Below are positions 17,097 through 26,371 of a DNA stretch of 64,000 nt, one piece after another; the first letter of the stretch is position 1, and the number at the start of each line of letters is the position of its first letter. The stretch is from Rhodoferax sp. GTDB lineage: Bacteria; Pseudomonadota; Gammaproteobacteria; Burkholderiales; Burkholderiaceae_C. The notes below the pieces were generated by a model. The model ran no database searches, was not told the origin of the DNA, and saw only the letters and a program-made list of their open reading frames with translations. The DNA is taken from assembly GCA_019449595.1 (NCBI GenBank), contig JAGRPL010000004.1:372001-436000 (forward strand), written 5' to 3'. The position numbers and the translations under genes are program-made.

Positions 17097-18507
17097 ATGT
17101 CAAAAGAGGCACAAGCCCGCATAAAGATCAACAAGCTTTTGGAGTCTGCCGGGTGGCGTTTCTTCGACACACCGGAAGGACCAGCCACCATTGCGCTGGA
17201 ACCTAACGTCAAGCTCACACAAATTCAAGTTGATGCCATGGGCAACGACTTTGAATTGCAGTCCAAGGGATTCATCGATTTTTTACTGCTGGACGATCGG
17301 GGGGTCCCCTTCGTGGTGTTGGAAGCCAAGGCCGAAAGCAGGAACCCGCTGGACGGCAAAGAGCAGGCCCGCAAATACGCCAAGAGCCAGAACTGCCGTT
17401 TCGTCATCCTGAGCAACGGCAACCTGCATTACCTGTGGGACCTGCACCAAGGCAACCCACACGTCATCACCGCCTTTCCCGCGCCTGGCGCCATCAAGGG
17501 TTACAGTCAGTTCCAGCCCGACCCCGCACGGCTGGTGGGCGAAGATGTACCGCTGGACACCATCGCCCGAACCCAAATGCCAGCCTACGATCATGCGGCA
17601 GACTGGAAGACCGAGACACTGCGAGGCGACTTCATCCAGAAAAACCGCCTGCGCTTCCTGCGCGTGTACCAGCAGCGCGCGGCACAAAGCATTCAGGCGG
17701 CCGTAAAAGACGGCAAAACCCGTTTCTTGTTGGAGATGGCCACCGGAACTGGCAAGACGCTCACCTCCGCCGCCATCATCAAATTGTTTTTACGCACCGG
17801 CAATGCGCGGCGTGTGCTGTTTTTAGTGGACCGGCTGGAGCTGGAAGACCAGGCCAACAAGGCTTTTGTGGCTTTGCTCAAGAACGATTACAAGTCCAGC
17901 ATCTACAAAGAAAATCGCGATGACTGGCGCAAGGCCGAGATTGTGGTCACCACCGTGCAGTCGCTTCTGTTCAACAACAAGTTCAAGCAGTTCGCGCCGA
18001 CCGACTTCGACTTGGTCATTTCCGACGAAGCCCACCGCTCCATTGGCGGCAATGCGCGTGCCGTGTTTGATTACTTTGTGGGTTACAAGCTGGGCCTCAC
18101 CGCTACGCCCAAGGACTACATCAAGAAGTTTGATGCATCCAAGCCCACCACCAAAGACCCGCGTGAGGCAGAGCGTCGCCTGTTGCTGGACACCTACCGC
18201 ACCTTTGGCTGCGAAAGCGGCGAACCCACTTACCGCTATTCGCTGCTGGATGGCGTGCGTGACGGCTTCCTGATCAACCCGCTGGTGGTCGATGCCCGCA
18301 CCACCGTCACCACCCAGTTGTTATCCGACCAAGGCTACGCCGCCGTGGTGATCAGCGAAGCTTCTGATGGCGAGCAAACCAGCGAGCAGCGCTTCAAGCA
18401 AAAGAGTTTTGAGAAGAAGTTCTTTTCCGATGCCACCAACCTGCTGTTTTGCGAAACTCTGCTCAAGCACGGCCTGCGCGACCCCATCAGCGCTGAGTTC
18501 GGCAAAT
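17097..18507 (+). pseudogene. hsdR: Type I restriction endonuclease subunit R, 3' part deleted
   Basis: About 470 residues of an EcoEI-type HsdR. They contain the N-terminal nuclease domain (IDFLLLDDRGVPFVVLEAKA, residues 60-79), helicase Walker A MATGTGKT (214-221), DEAH (310-313) and GLTATP (333-338). Homology stops at ...ISAEFGK; the remaining codons to 18590 are hsdS sequence read out of frame. The second helicase half and the C-terminal assembly domain are missing, so no active motor-nuclease is expected. A start consensus GGGGAGACGCACC precedes ATG. Confidence 0.85.
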
Positions 18508-19198
18508 CGTGGCCGAAATCGAGGGTTACCAAAAAATCATCGACGGCGCCAGGCAGGTGCTCGACAACTACAAGCCGCGTCTGGCCATAAGCCCGAATTG
18601 GGATTCGACAAGACTGGACGAGCTCTGCCATCTGGTACGAGGCAGCTCCCCCCGACCGCAGGGTGATCCCAAATACTTTGGTGGTCCGGTGCCGCGATTG
18701 ATGGTCGCTGACATTACGCGGGACGGTATGCGTGTAACTCCTGCCATCGACACGCTGACAGAAGAAGGTGCAAAGAAAAGTCGCCCCATGTTGGCAGGCA
18801 GCGTAGTTATGGCAGTGAGCGGCAATCCCGGTTTGCCGGCAATTTTGGAACTTGATGCCTGTATCCATGACGGATTTGTAGGCTTCCGTGATTTGGACAT
18901 ACAGCGTCTCTTGCCGGAGTTTTTTTATTACGTGCTGCTCGTAAATAAGGAAGCCAACAAGTCGCAGTCAGTCGGGACGGTTTTTATGAATCTCACGACA
19001 GATCAGATTCGTGAATTCATGATTCCCCTTCCAACTATAGAAACCCAACGTGCCATCGTTGCCGAGATCGAAGCTGAGCAGGCGTTGGTTCACGCCAACC
19101 GCGAGCTGGTGCGCCGCATGGAGGCCAAGGTCAAAGCCGCCATTGACCGGGTGTGGGGTATTGGCGCTGACGTTCCGATGTTGTCATCAGGTTCGTAG
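18508..19198 (+). pseudogene. hsdS: Type I restriction specificity subunit (HsdS), 3' part only
   Basis: Begins at the deletion joint as (Q)IVAEIEGYQKIIDGARQV and continues for about 230 residues. A target-recognition domain with GSSPRPQGDPKYF is followed by a second conserved helix QRAIVAEIEAEQALVHANRE, as in the last half of HsdS or a fused HsdM-HsdS protein. The whole methyltransferase gene and the first recognition domain are missing. A GTG at 18509 is in frame but there is no ribosome-binding site, so expression is unlikely. Confidence 0.8.
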
Positions 19199-19214
19199 GC
19201 CAAACGCCCGCGCG

Positions 19215-20081
19215 TTACATAAACAGCGCCTCAAAGCCCTCGGCCGGCTCAAAGCGCTTGTTGCGAAACAGCAGGCGGGTCGGGCCGGGCAGGGCGCGGG
19301 CAGAGACCGAGTGGGCCGGGTCGCCGGGGTAGCACAGCACGCGGGTGCCGCCTTCGTCAAAGGTCTCCGGCAGGATGAGCGGCGGCGGGGCGCTGCGGGC
19401 GCTGTCCATCACGCTCTGCACGGTGGCGTGGCGGGCCAGATGCGCCAGGCTCATGATCTGGGGCGGGGCCAGCTGGATCTCGCCGTTCCAGTACTGTTCC
19501 AGCGCGGTGCGCGGCGGCAGCCACACGCTTTCCGTCAGCTCGTGGTTGTCGTGGCTGGCTTCCTGCTCGGGCGGCACGGTGGTGATGAAAAACCGGGTGT
19601 CAAAGCGCTTGGTGGACACCGAGGGCATGCGCGGCGTGATCCAGCGCGACCAGGGCAGCACGTTGCGGGTTTGCAGGCGCACCGCCAGGTCGGCCAGCAT
19701 CTGGTTGAAGGCCGTGGCCTGCTGGTGCTGGAGCGCAGCCCGGGCCACGGCGGCATCCTGCGTGAACAGCACCCGGGACTCTTCAAAGGCCTCGCGCAGC
19801 GCTGCCACATACAGCCCCACGGCGGTGGCCACCGGCGTGTCGGGCTCGCCCAGGGCCTGGTGCAGCTGTGCCGGTTCCTGGTCCAGGTGGGTCTGCACGT
19901 CCAGCAGGGCGTCGGTGTCGTCGAGCTTGCCGCCCGGAAACACGTAGGCGCCTCCCATCACGTCCGACAGTCCGTGGCGCTTGACCAGGAACACCTCCAG
20001 CCCGCGCGGCGTATCCCGCAGCATGACCACGGTGGAGGCGTGGCGGGGTGGGGCGGTGGGGATTTCGGAATTCAGTTCCAT
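19215..20081 (-). CDS. NUDIX hydrolase, NUDT19-like
   Basis: A 288-residue NUDIX hydrolase. Residues 36-50 carry VMGGAYVFPGGKLDD, and the metal-binding REAFEES comes about 45 residues later, so the NUDIX box is split by an insertion as in the NUDT7/NUDT19 (CoA and acyl-CoA diphosphatase) group. Substrate is inferred only by that resemblance. It is convergent with the hsdS fragment and divergent from the SDR gene. Confidence 0.82.
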   Translation of the reverse strand: MELNSEIPTAPPRHASTVVMLRDTPRGLEVFLVKRHGLSDVMGGAYVFPGGKLDDTDALLDVQTHLDQEPAQLHQALGEPDTPVATAVGLYVAALREAFEESRVLFTQDAAVARAALQHQQATAFNQMLADLAVRLQTRNVLPWSRWITPRMPSVSTKRFDTRFFITTVPPEQEASHDNHELTESVWLPPRTALEQYWNGEIQLAPPQIMSLAHLARHATVQSVMDSARSAPPPLILPETFDEGGTRVLCYPGDPAHSVSARALPGPTRLLFRNKRFEPAEGFEALFM

Positions 20082-20200
20082 GGCGGTGTCGCTTCGGGTA
20101 ACAGGAATGGCAAACGCATGCAGTACAGTGCGTTCGGATGTGCAAAGGCTAACAGAAGCCTGGCGCGGGTTTTCTCTCTCTTATTTTCAGGAAACAGATT

Positions 20201-21115
20201 ATGGATATCGAATTCAAGGGGCGCGTGGCCATTGTGACGGGTGCCGGTGGTGGCCTGGGCCGCCAACATGCGTTGGCGCTGGCAGCGCGCGGCGCCAAGG
20301 TGCTGGTCAATGACCTGGGCGGCGCCCGTGACGGCTCTGGCGGCTCCATGACCGCGGCACAGGCGGTGGTGGAAGAAATCCGGGCCGCCGGTGGCGAGGC
20401 CATTGCCAACGGCGCCTCGGTGACCGACTTCGAAGCCGTGCAGGCCATGGTGCAGCAGGCTGTGGACACCTGGGGCCGCGTGGACATTCTGGTCAACAAC
20501 GCCGGCATCCTGCGCGACAAGAGTTTTGCCAAGATGGAGCTGGCCGATTTCCGGCTGGTGGTGGATGTGCACCTCATGGGTGCCGTGCACTGCACCAAGG
20601 CGGTGTGGCCGCACATGGTGGAACAGAAGTACGGCCGCATCCTGATGACGACGTCGTCCTCCGGCTTGTACGGCAACTTTGGCCAGTCCAACTACGGCGC
20701 CGCCAAGATGGCGCTGGTGGGCCTGATGCAGACGCTGTCGCTGGAAGGCGCCAAGCATGACATCCGCGTGAACTGCCTGGCCCCCACGGCGGCCACCCGC
20801 ATGACCGAAGACCTGATGCCGCCGGCTGTGCTGGCCGCGCTCAAGCCCGAAGCCGTGGTGCCTGCCATGCTGGTGCTGGTGGCCGAGAGCGCGCCCACCC
20901 GCACCACCCTGTGCGCGGGCGCCGGCAGCGTGGAGGCGGCGCACATCACCCTGACGCAAGGCGCCTGGATCGGGATCGACGGCCAGTCACCCGAGCGGCT
21001 GGCCGAGCAGTTGGCGCAGGTGACGCAGCGCGCCGACGACATGGTGCCGCAAAGCGGCGCCGCGCAAGGGTCCCACGAAATCACCCGGGCCACGGCGCAC
21101 CTCGGCGCGGCCTGA
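20201..21115 (+). CDS. Short-chain dehydrogenase/reductase, MFE-2-like 3-hydroxyacyl-CoA dehydrogenase
   Basis: A 304-residue classical SDR: cofactor loop TGAGGGLGRQHA at 14-25, NNAG at about 101, and catalytic Ser-Tyr-Lys (YGNFGQSNYGAAK). The extra acidic NDLGGARDGSG after the second strand and the long C-terminus resemble the (3R)-hydroxyacyl-CoA dehydrogenase domain of peroxisomal multifunctional enzyme 2. Cofactor is probably NAD. AGGAAACAG precedes the start. A GC-rich hairpin lies after the stop. Confidence 0.85.
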   Translation: MDIEFKGRVAIVTGAGGGLGRQHALALAARGAKVLVNDLGGARDGSGGSMTAAQAVVEEIRAAGGEAIANGASVTDFEAVQAMVQQAVDTWGRVDILVNNAGILRDKSFAKMELADFRLVVDVHLMGAVHCTKAVWPHMVEQKYGRILMTTSSSGLYGNFGQSNYGAAKMALVGLMQTLSLEGAKHDIRVNCLAPTAATRMTEDLMPPAVLAALKPEAVVPAMLVLVAESAPTRTTLCAGAGSVEAAHITLTQGAWIGIDGQSPERLAEQLAQVTQRADDMVPQSGAAQGSHEITRATAHLGAA

Positions 21116-21138
21116 GGCGCTGCGCAGGACACCCCCAC

Positions 21139-21159
21139 GGCCGGCGGGAAATGCCGGCC
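21139..21159 (+). terminator. Hairpin after the SDR gene
   Basis: GGCCGGC (21139-21145) pairs with GCCGGCC (21153-21159) over a 7-base loop. There is no clear T run, so it may be a weak or factor-assisted terminator before gshA. Confidence 0.45.
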
Positions 21160-21205
21160 TGTGTTACCTTTGCCTTAACCAAAAAAAAGTTGAAGGGCCA
21201 CAGCC

Positions 21206-22756
21206 ATGGATAGTTTGAGAGGGGCCCTGGGCTCCTTGACGCCCCAGCGTCTTCAGGGCATACGCCGCGGTATCGAAAAGGAAAGCCTGCGTGCGCTGCC
21301 CGACGGCGCGCTGGCCATGACGCCCCATCCGGCTGCACTGGGGTCGGCGCTCACACACCCCCATATCACCACCGATTTCTGCGAGTCCCAGGTGGAGCTC
21401 ATCACCGGCGCGCATGCCAGCGTGCAGGCGTGCGTGGACGAGCTCACGCAGGTGCAGCGCTTTACCACCAGCGCCCTGGGCGATGAGATGCTGTGGGTGT
21501 CCAGCATGCCCTGCGGGCTGCCGCAGGACGATGCCATTCCCATCGGGCAGTACGGCAGTTCCAATGTCGGGCGCACCAAGAGCGTGTACCGCACGGGGCT
21601 GGGCTACCGTTATGGCCGGCGCATGCAGACCATTTCGGGCATCCATTACAACTGGTCGCTGCCCGGGGTGTCCAGCGAAGCCTATTTCGGGCTCATCCGC
21701 AATTTCCGCCGCCACGCCTTCCTGCTGCTGTACCTGTTCGGCGCGTCGCCCGCGGTGTGCTCGTCGTTCGTGGCCGGGCGCACGCACCTGCTGGAGGCGC
21801 TCAATGCGCACACCATGTACCGGCCCTATGCGACTTCGCTGCGCATGGGGCGCCTGGGCTACCAGAGCGACGCGCAGGCCTCGCTGGCCGTGAGCTACAA
21901 CAGCCTGCAGGGCTATGGCGACTCCCTGCAGGACGCGCTGACGCGCCCCTATGCGCCGTACGAGGCCATTGGCGTTCGCGGCCCCGATGGCGCGTACCGC
22001 CAGTTGGGCACCAGCCTGCTGCAGATCGAGAACGAGTTCTACGGCACCATCCGCCCCAAGCGGGTCATCTTTCCGGGGGAACGGCCCCTGCACGCCCTGC
22101 GCGAGCGGGGCGTGGAGTATGTCGAGGTGCGCCTCATGGACCTGGACCCGTTTGAGCCGGTGGGCATCAACGCCCAGACCATGCGGTTCCTGGACGTGTT
22201 CCTGCTGCACTGCCTGCTCACGGACAGCCCGCCCGACACCCCGCAGGAAATTGCCGCCCTGGGGCGCAACCAGCACAACGTGGCCGAGCGCGGGCGCGAG
22301 CCGGGCCTGCAACTGGAGTGCGGCGACGGCACCGTGGCGCTGACCACCTGGGGCCTGGACCTGGTCCGGCAACTGGCGCCGATTGCCCAGGCCATGGACG
22401 CCGTCCATGGCGGCGCCGACCACATGGCGGCCGTGCAGGCGGCCGAGCAGGCCTTGCACCACCCCGACGTGCTGCCGTCGGCGCGGGTTCTGCGTGCGGT
22501 GACCGAGCGCTTTGACGGCTCGTTCGTGGCCTTTGCCAAGGCGCAGTCCGCGCACACCAAACAGGTCATGCTGGACGTGCCGCTGGCACCGGCCGTGCGC
22601 CGCCAGTTTGAGGACGCGTCGCAGGCGTCCTGGGACGACCAGCGCCGCATCGAGGCGGCCGACACCATGCCCTTCGATATCTACCTGCAGGAGTACCTGT
22701 CGCCCAAACGCCTGGTCGCGGAAAAGCAGGGTGGACCTGAGAATTCGCAAGCCTGA
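21206..22756 (+). CDS. gshA: Glutamate-cysteine ligase
   Basis: A 516-residue enzyme for the first, ATP-dependent step of glutathione synthesis, close to the E. coli GshA length of 518. Landmarks include GIEKESLRALPDG near the N-terminus, TDFCESQVELIT, SSNVGRTKSVYRTGL and the central QIENEFYGTIRPKR. The start follows AAGTTGAAGGG. Confidence 0.95.
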   Translation: MDSLRGALGSLTPQRLQGIRRGIEKESLRALPDGALAMTPHPAALGSALTHPHITTDFCESQVELITGAHASVQACVDELTQVQRFTTSALGDEMLWVSSMPCGLPQDDAIPIGQYGSSNVGRTKSVYRTGLGYRYGRRMQTISGIHYNWSLPGVSSEAYFGLIRNFRRHAFLLLYLFGASPAVCSSFVAGRTHLLEALNAHTMYRPYATSLRMGRLGYQSDAQASLAVSYNSLQGYGDSLQDALTRPYAPYEAIGVRGPDGAYRQLGTSLLQIENEFYGTIRPKRVIFPGERPLHALRERGVEYVEVRLMDLDPFEPVGINAQTMRFLDVFLLHCLLTDSPPDTPQEIAALGRNQHNVAERGREPGLQLECGDGTVALTTWGLDLVRQLAPIAQAMDAVHGGADHMAAVQAAEQALHHPDVLPSARVLRAVTERFDGSFVAFAKAQSAHTKQVMLDVPLAPAVRRQFEDASQASWDDQRRIEAADTMPFDIYLQEYLSPKRLVAEKQGGPENSQA

Positions 22757-22868
22757 CGGCGGCGGATTTCTTGCGCGCGGCGCTTCAAGGCACTAAAGTA
22801 AAACTGCATATCGATGCAGGACGGCGTCGTGGTGGCGCCGTTGCAACTTCAGGCAAAGGAGCGTACGC

Positions 22869-23297
22869 ATGAGTTCATTGATTCGACGCGGCAATCTGCT
22901 GGACGAATTCTTCCGCGATGTGGCCCCCGGCTTTTACGTCAAACCCCTGCACGGAGACCCCTTGCCCGGGCCGGAGCAGATCAAGATCGATGTGAAGGAA
23001 ACCGACCAGGCCTACACCGTGCATGCCGAGGTGCCGGGCGTGGCCAAGGAAGACATCCACGTTTCGCTGGATGGCAACATGGTCACCCTGCAGGCCGAAG
23101 TCAAGCAGCAGGATTTGCAGACCAAGGACGAGAAAGTGCTGCGCAGCGAGCGCTATTTCGGCTCGGTGGCCCGCAGCTTCCAGCTGCCGCAGGACATCGA
23201 CCAGTCCCTGGCGAAAGCCAAATACGAAAACGGCGTGCTGACGCTGACCTTGCCCAAGAAAACCGGTGGCAACGCCCAGCGTCTGGCCATTGACTGA
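22869..23297 (+). CDS. Small heat-shock protein, Hsp20/alpha-crystallin family
   Basis: A 142-residue ATP-independent holdase chaperone. The alpha-crystallin domain spans about residues 35-135, with VHAEVPGVAKEDIHVSLDGN and the C-terminal YENGVLTLTLPKK hallmark. The N-terminal arm (about 34 residues) is short. No clear sigma-32 promoter was found in the 112-base gap upstream. It is convergent with the next gene, with three bases between the stops. Confidence 0.93.
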   Translation: MSSLIRRGNLLDEFFRDVAPGFYVKPLHGDPLPGPEQIKIDVKETDQAYTVHAEVPGVAKEDIHVSLDGNMVTLQAEVKQQDLQTKDEKVLRSERYFGSVARSFQLPQDIDQSLAKAKYENGVLTLTLPKKTGGNAQRLAID

Positions 23298-23300
23298 CGG

Positions 23301-23828
23301 TTAACGCGCCGCTTTCTTGGCCGGTGCGCGCTTGACCGTGGTTTTGGCGGCCGTCTTGGCCTTGGGCTTCTTGCCCGCAATCTTGCCGGCCAACGCGCCG
23401 GTCTGCGCTTCCAGCTTGGCGGCTACCTTGGTCACGGCCTGGGCGGCCGGCACGGCGGCCACGGCCAGGGTGTTCAGGGCGGTCACTCCGGTGGCCTTTT
23501 CAAAGCGGCCGGCGTTGGCGGCAACCTGGGTCAGGCCCAGTCCGGCCAGTTCCACGGCCTTGTCCACCACGCTGTCGGCGCTGTCGGTCGTCAGCGCAAC
23601 GCCCTTGGCGTAGTAGCCGGTCAGCTTCTGCTGCGCAGCCACGGCGTTGTCCCGCGCTTCGGCGCTGAGGCGGTTGCCGGCCTTGCCCACGGCACTGGCC
23701 CAGCGCTGGTCCATGAAGCCGATCGCGCGCTCGTTGCCCACGCGGTAGGCGTGGATGACGTTCTTGGCGGTCTTGCCATACGATGCAATCAGGTCGCTGG
23801 TCACGGTGGAAAGGGTCTGGTTGGCCAT
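23301..23828 (-). CDS. Alanine-rich phasin-like protein with a lysine-rich histone-H1-like tail
   Basis: A 175-residue protein of unknown function. Residues 1-140 are helical and alanine-rich with a repeating amphipathic pattern, as in phasins that coat polyhydroxyalkanoate granules. The last 30 residues (KKPKAKTAAKTTVKRAPAKK) are almost all Lys/Ala/Pro, as in bacterial histone-H1-like proteins. The combination recalls phasins that also bind DNA, but neither activity is proven here. An AGGAGG-like site would be GAGATCCTC read on the minus strand. No PHA synthase gene is nearby. Confidence 0.6.
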   Translation of the reverse strand: MANQTLSTVTSDLIASYGKTAKNVIHAYRVGNERAIGFMDQRWASAVGKAGNRLSAEARDNAVAAQQKLTGYYAKGVALTTDSADSVVDKAVELAGLGLTQVAANAGRFEKATGVTALNTLAVAAVPAAQAVTKVAAKLEAQTGALAGKIAGKKPKAKTAAKTTVKRAPAKKAAR

Positions 23829-24013
23829 GAGGATCTCCGGGTAAATAGAATGGGGAAGGGAACTGGGGCGGATTCTCCCGGCTCACCCTAGTGGAGACAC
23901 CTTAAATTCCCGCTATTTCCTAGAGCGGCCTGTCTAGGTCGGGGGCGACGCGCAAACTGCCCGACAATCCGGGGCACGCAAACCCCATCCATTTCAACCC
24001 AGGAGTCTTTTGC

Positions 24014-25297
24014 ATGAAGATCGAAACCATTGCCGTCCACGGCGGCTACACGCCCGACCCCACCACCAAGTCCGCAGCGGTGCCGCTGTACCAGACCACG
24101 GCCTACGCCTTTGACAGCGCACAGCACGGCGCCGACCTGTTTGACCTGAAGGTGGCCGGCAACATCTACACCCGCATCATGAACCCGACCACCGACGTGC
24201 TGGAGCAGCGCGTGGCGGCGCTCGAAGGCGGCGTGGCGGCACTGGCCATGGCGTCCGGCATGGCGGCCATCACGGCGGCCATCCAGACCATTGCCGAGAC
24301 CGGCGACAACATCGTCTCGGCCAGCACGCTGTATGGCGGCACCTACAACCTGTTTGCCCACACCTTCCCGCAGCAGGGCATTGAGGTGCGCTTTGCCGAC
24401 CCGCGCGACCCGGCGAGCTTTGCCAAGCTGATCGATGCCCGCACCAAGGCGGTGTTCTGTGAATCCATCGGCAACCCGCTGGGCAACGTGACCGACATCG
24501 CCGCACTGGCCAAGGTGGCGCACGGTGCTGGCGTGCCGCTGATCGTGGACAACACCGTGCCCAGCCCCTACCTGTGCCGCCCCATCGAGCACGGTGCCGA
24601 CATCGTGGTGCATGCGCTGACCAAGTACATGAACGGCCACGGCAACAGCATTGGCGGCATCATCGTCGACAGCGGAAAGTTCCCCTGGGCCGAGCACAAG
24701 GCGCGCTTCAAGCGCCTGAACGAGCCCGATGTGAGCTACCACGGCGTGGTCTACACCGAGGCGCTGGGCGCCGCCGCCTACATTGGTCGCGCCCGCGTGG
24801 TGCCCCTGCGCAACATGGGTGCCGCCATTTCGCCGTTCAACGCCTGGCTGACGCTGCAGGGCATCGAGACCCTGCCGCTGCGCATGGACCGCACCTGCGA
24901 CAACAGCCTAGCGCTGGCCAAGTTCCTGCAGAGCCATCCCAAGGTGGAATGGGTGCGCTATGCCGGTCTGCCAGACCATCCGGACCACGCACTGGCGCAA
25001 CGCCAGATGGGCGGGCGGGCTTCGGGCATCTTGAGCTTCGGTCTCAAGAGCAGCGATGCCGACCCCCGGGCCGCCGGCGCACGCTTCCTCGACGCGCTGG
25101 GCCTGTTCACGCGCCTGGTGAACATTGGCGATGCCAAGTCGCTGGCCACGCACCCGGCCTCCACCACGCACCGCCAGCTCGATGCGGCCGAAATGGCCAA
25201 GGCCGGCGTGAGCGAAAACATGGTGCGCCTGTCGGTGGGCATCGAGCACATTGATGACCTGCAGGCGGACCTGGCGCAGGCGCTGGCCAAGGTCTGA
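24014..25297 (+). CDS. metY: O-acetylhomoserine aminocarboxypropyltransferase (direct sulfhydrylation)
   Basis: A 427-residue PLP enzyme of the Cys/Met metabolism family that makes homocysteine from O-acetyl-L-homoserine and sulfide. It has NIYTRIMNPTTDVLEQR near residue 50 and the PLP lysine K204 in HALTKYMNGHGNS. Length and the long C-terminus fit MetY rather than MetB/MetZ. AGGAG lies nine bases before ATG. No SAM riboswitch was recognised in the 185-base upstream gap. Confidence 0.92.
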   Translation: MKIETIAVHGGYTPDPTTKSAAVPLYQTTAYAFDSAQHGADLFDLKVAGNIYTRIMNPTTDVLEQRVAALEGGVAALAMASGMAAITAAIQTIAETGDNIVSASTLYGGTYNLFAHTFPQQGIEVRFADPRDPASFAKLIDARTKAVFCESIGNPLGNVTDIAALAKVAHGAGVPLIVDNTVPSPYLCRPIEHGADIVVHALTKYMNGHGNSIGGIIVDSGKFPWAEHKARFKRLNEPDVSYHGVVYTEALGAAAYIGRARVVPLRNMGAAISPFNAWLTLQGIETLPLRMDRTCDNSLALAKFLQSHPKVEWVRYAGLPDHPDHALAQRQMGGRASGILSFGLKSSDADPRAAGARFLDALGLFTRLVNIGDAKSLATHPASTTHRQLDAAEMAKAGVSENMVRLSVGIEHIDDLQADLAQALAKV

Positions 25298-25323
25298 TGC
25301 GCATCCACACGAGGTAAAACGGC

Positions 25324-26304
25324 ATGGCAATCCAGTGGTTCCCCGGTCACATGCACCTGACGCGCAAGGCGATCGAAGAGCGCATCAGGGAGATCGATGT
25401 GGTCATCGAGCTGCTGGACGCGCGCCTGCCGGGCTCCAGCGCCAACCCCATGCTGGCCCAGCTCACGGCGGGCAAGCCGGCCCTGAAGGTGCTCAACAAG
25501 CAGGACCTGGCCGACCCGGCGCGCACCCAGGAGTGGCTGGCCCACTTCAACGCCCTGTCGGGCACCCGTGCCCTGGGGCTGGACGCCAGCATGGCGGCGC
25601 CGGCCAAGGCGCTGATCGACGCCTGCTTTGCCCTGGCGCCGCACCGGGGCAGCAGCATGGCCAAGCCCATGCGGGTGTTGATCTGTGGCATTCCCAACGT
25701 GGGCAAGTCCACGCTCATCAACACCTTGAAGGGCAAGCGTGCCGCCAAGACCGGCGACGAGGCCGGCGTGACCAAGATCGAGCAGCGCATCGTGCTGCAG
25801 GACGCCTTCTACCTGTTTGACACGCCCGGCGTGCTGTGGCCGCGCATCATCGTGGCCAAGAGCGGCTACAACCTGGCCGCCAGCGGCGCCATTGGCAAGA
25901 ACGCCTTTGACGAAGAAGAAGTGGCCCTGGAACTGCTGGACTACCTGCGCCAGCACTACCCGGCCCAGGTGGAGGCGCGCTACAAGCTGCAGGGCGTGGC
26001 CGGGCAGACCGACGAGCAACTGCTCGAGGCCATCGGCCGCAAGCGCGGCGCGCTGCAAAGCGGTGGCCGGATCAACCTGCAGAAGGCGGCCGAGGTGGTG
26101 ATCCACGACTTCCGCGCCGCCGTGATGGGGCGCATGACGCTGGAGACCCCCGCCGAATTCGCCGAGTGGCTGGCCCATGGCCAGAAGCTCGACGCCGAGC
26201 GACAGGTCAAGAAAGACGCCATCGAGCTGGACCGCGCCATCCGCTTCAAGAAAGTGCCGCGCCCGCCCCGTGTGCAAGCAACGGACGACGAAATTTCAGA
26301 CTAA
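25324..26304 (+). CDS. rbgA: Ribosome biogenesis GTPase YlqF/RbgA
   Basis: A 326-residue circularly permuted GTPase that acts late in 50S subunit assembly. G motifs occur in permuted order: G4 LNKQDL near residue 58, G1 GIPNVGKSTLIN near 120 and G3 DTPGVLWP near 163. The N-terminal IQWFPGHM is the family signature. The 26-base gap after metY suggests possible co-transcription. Confidence 0.93.
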   Translation: MAIQWFPGHMHLTRKAIEERIREIDVVIELLDARLPGSSANPMLAQLTAGKPALKVLNKQDLADPARTQEWLAHFNALSGTRALGLDASMAAPAKALIDACFALAPHRGSSMAKPMRVLICGIPNVGKSTLINTLKGKRAAKTGDEAGVTKIEQRIVLQDAFYLFDTPGVLWPRIIVAKSGYNLAASGAIGKNAFDEEEVALELLDYLRQHYPAQVEARYKLQGVAGQTDEQLLEAIGRKRGALQSGGRINLQKAAEVVIHDFRAAVMGRMTLETPAEFAEWLAHGQKLDAERQVKKDAIELDRAIRFKKVPRPPRVQATDDEISD

Positions 26305-26329
26305 AACGGCCTGAAGCGCCCGTATTCAC

Positions 26330-26362
26330 TGCGCAGACAGCTACGGAAACCATAGCAAAACG
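26330..26362 (+). repeat. Short interspersed hairpin, copy 3
   Basis: TGCGCAGACAGCTACGGAAA followed by CCATAGCAAAACG, with stem GCTA/TAGC. It lies between the convergent rbgA and mobB genes and could terminate one or both. Confidence 0.7.
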
Positions 26363-26371
26363 GCGGTCCGC

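Noticed and set aside
17097-18590. An intact hsdR gene of 497 codons
   Set aside because: The last 27 codons are hsdS sequence in the wrong frame; normal HsdR proteins of this type are several hundred residues longer.
23829-24013. Possible SAM riboswitch before metY
   Set aside because: No recognisable SAM-I, SAM-II or SAM-V core was found; the gap contains no convincing paired helices.
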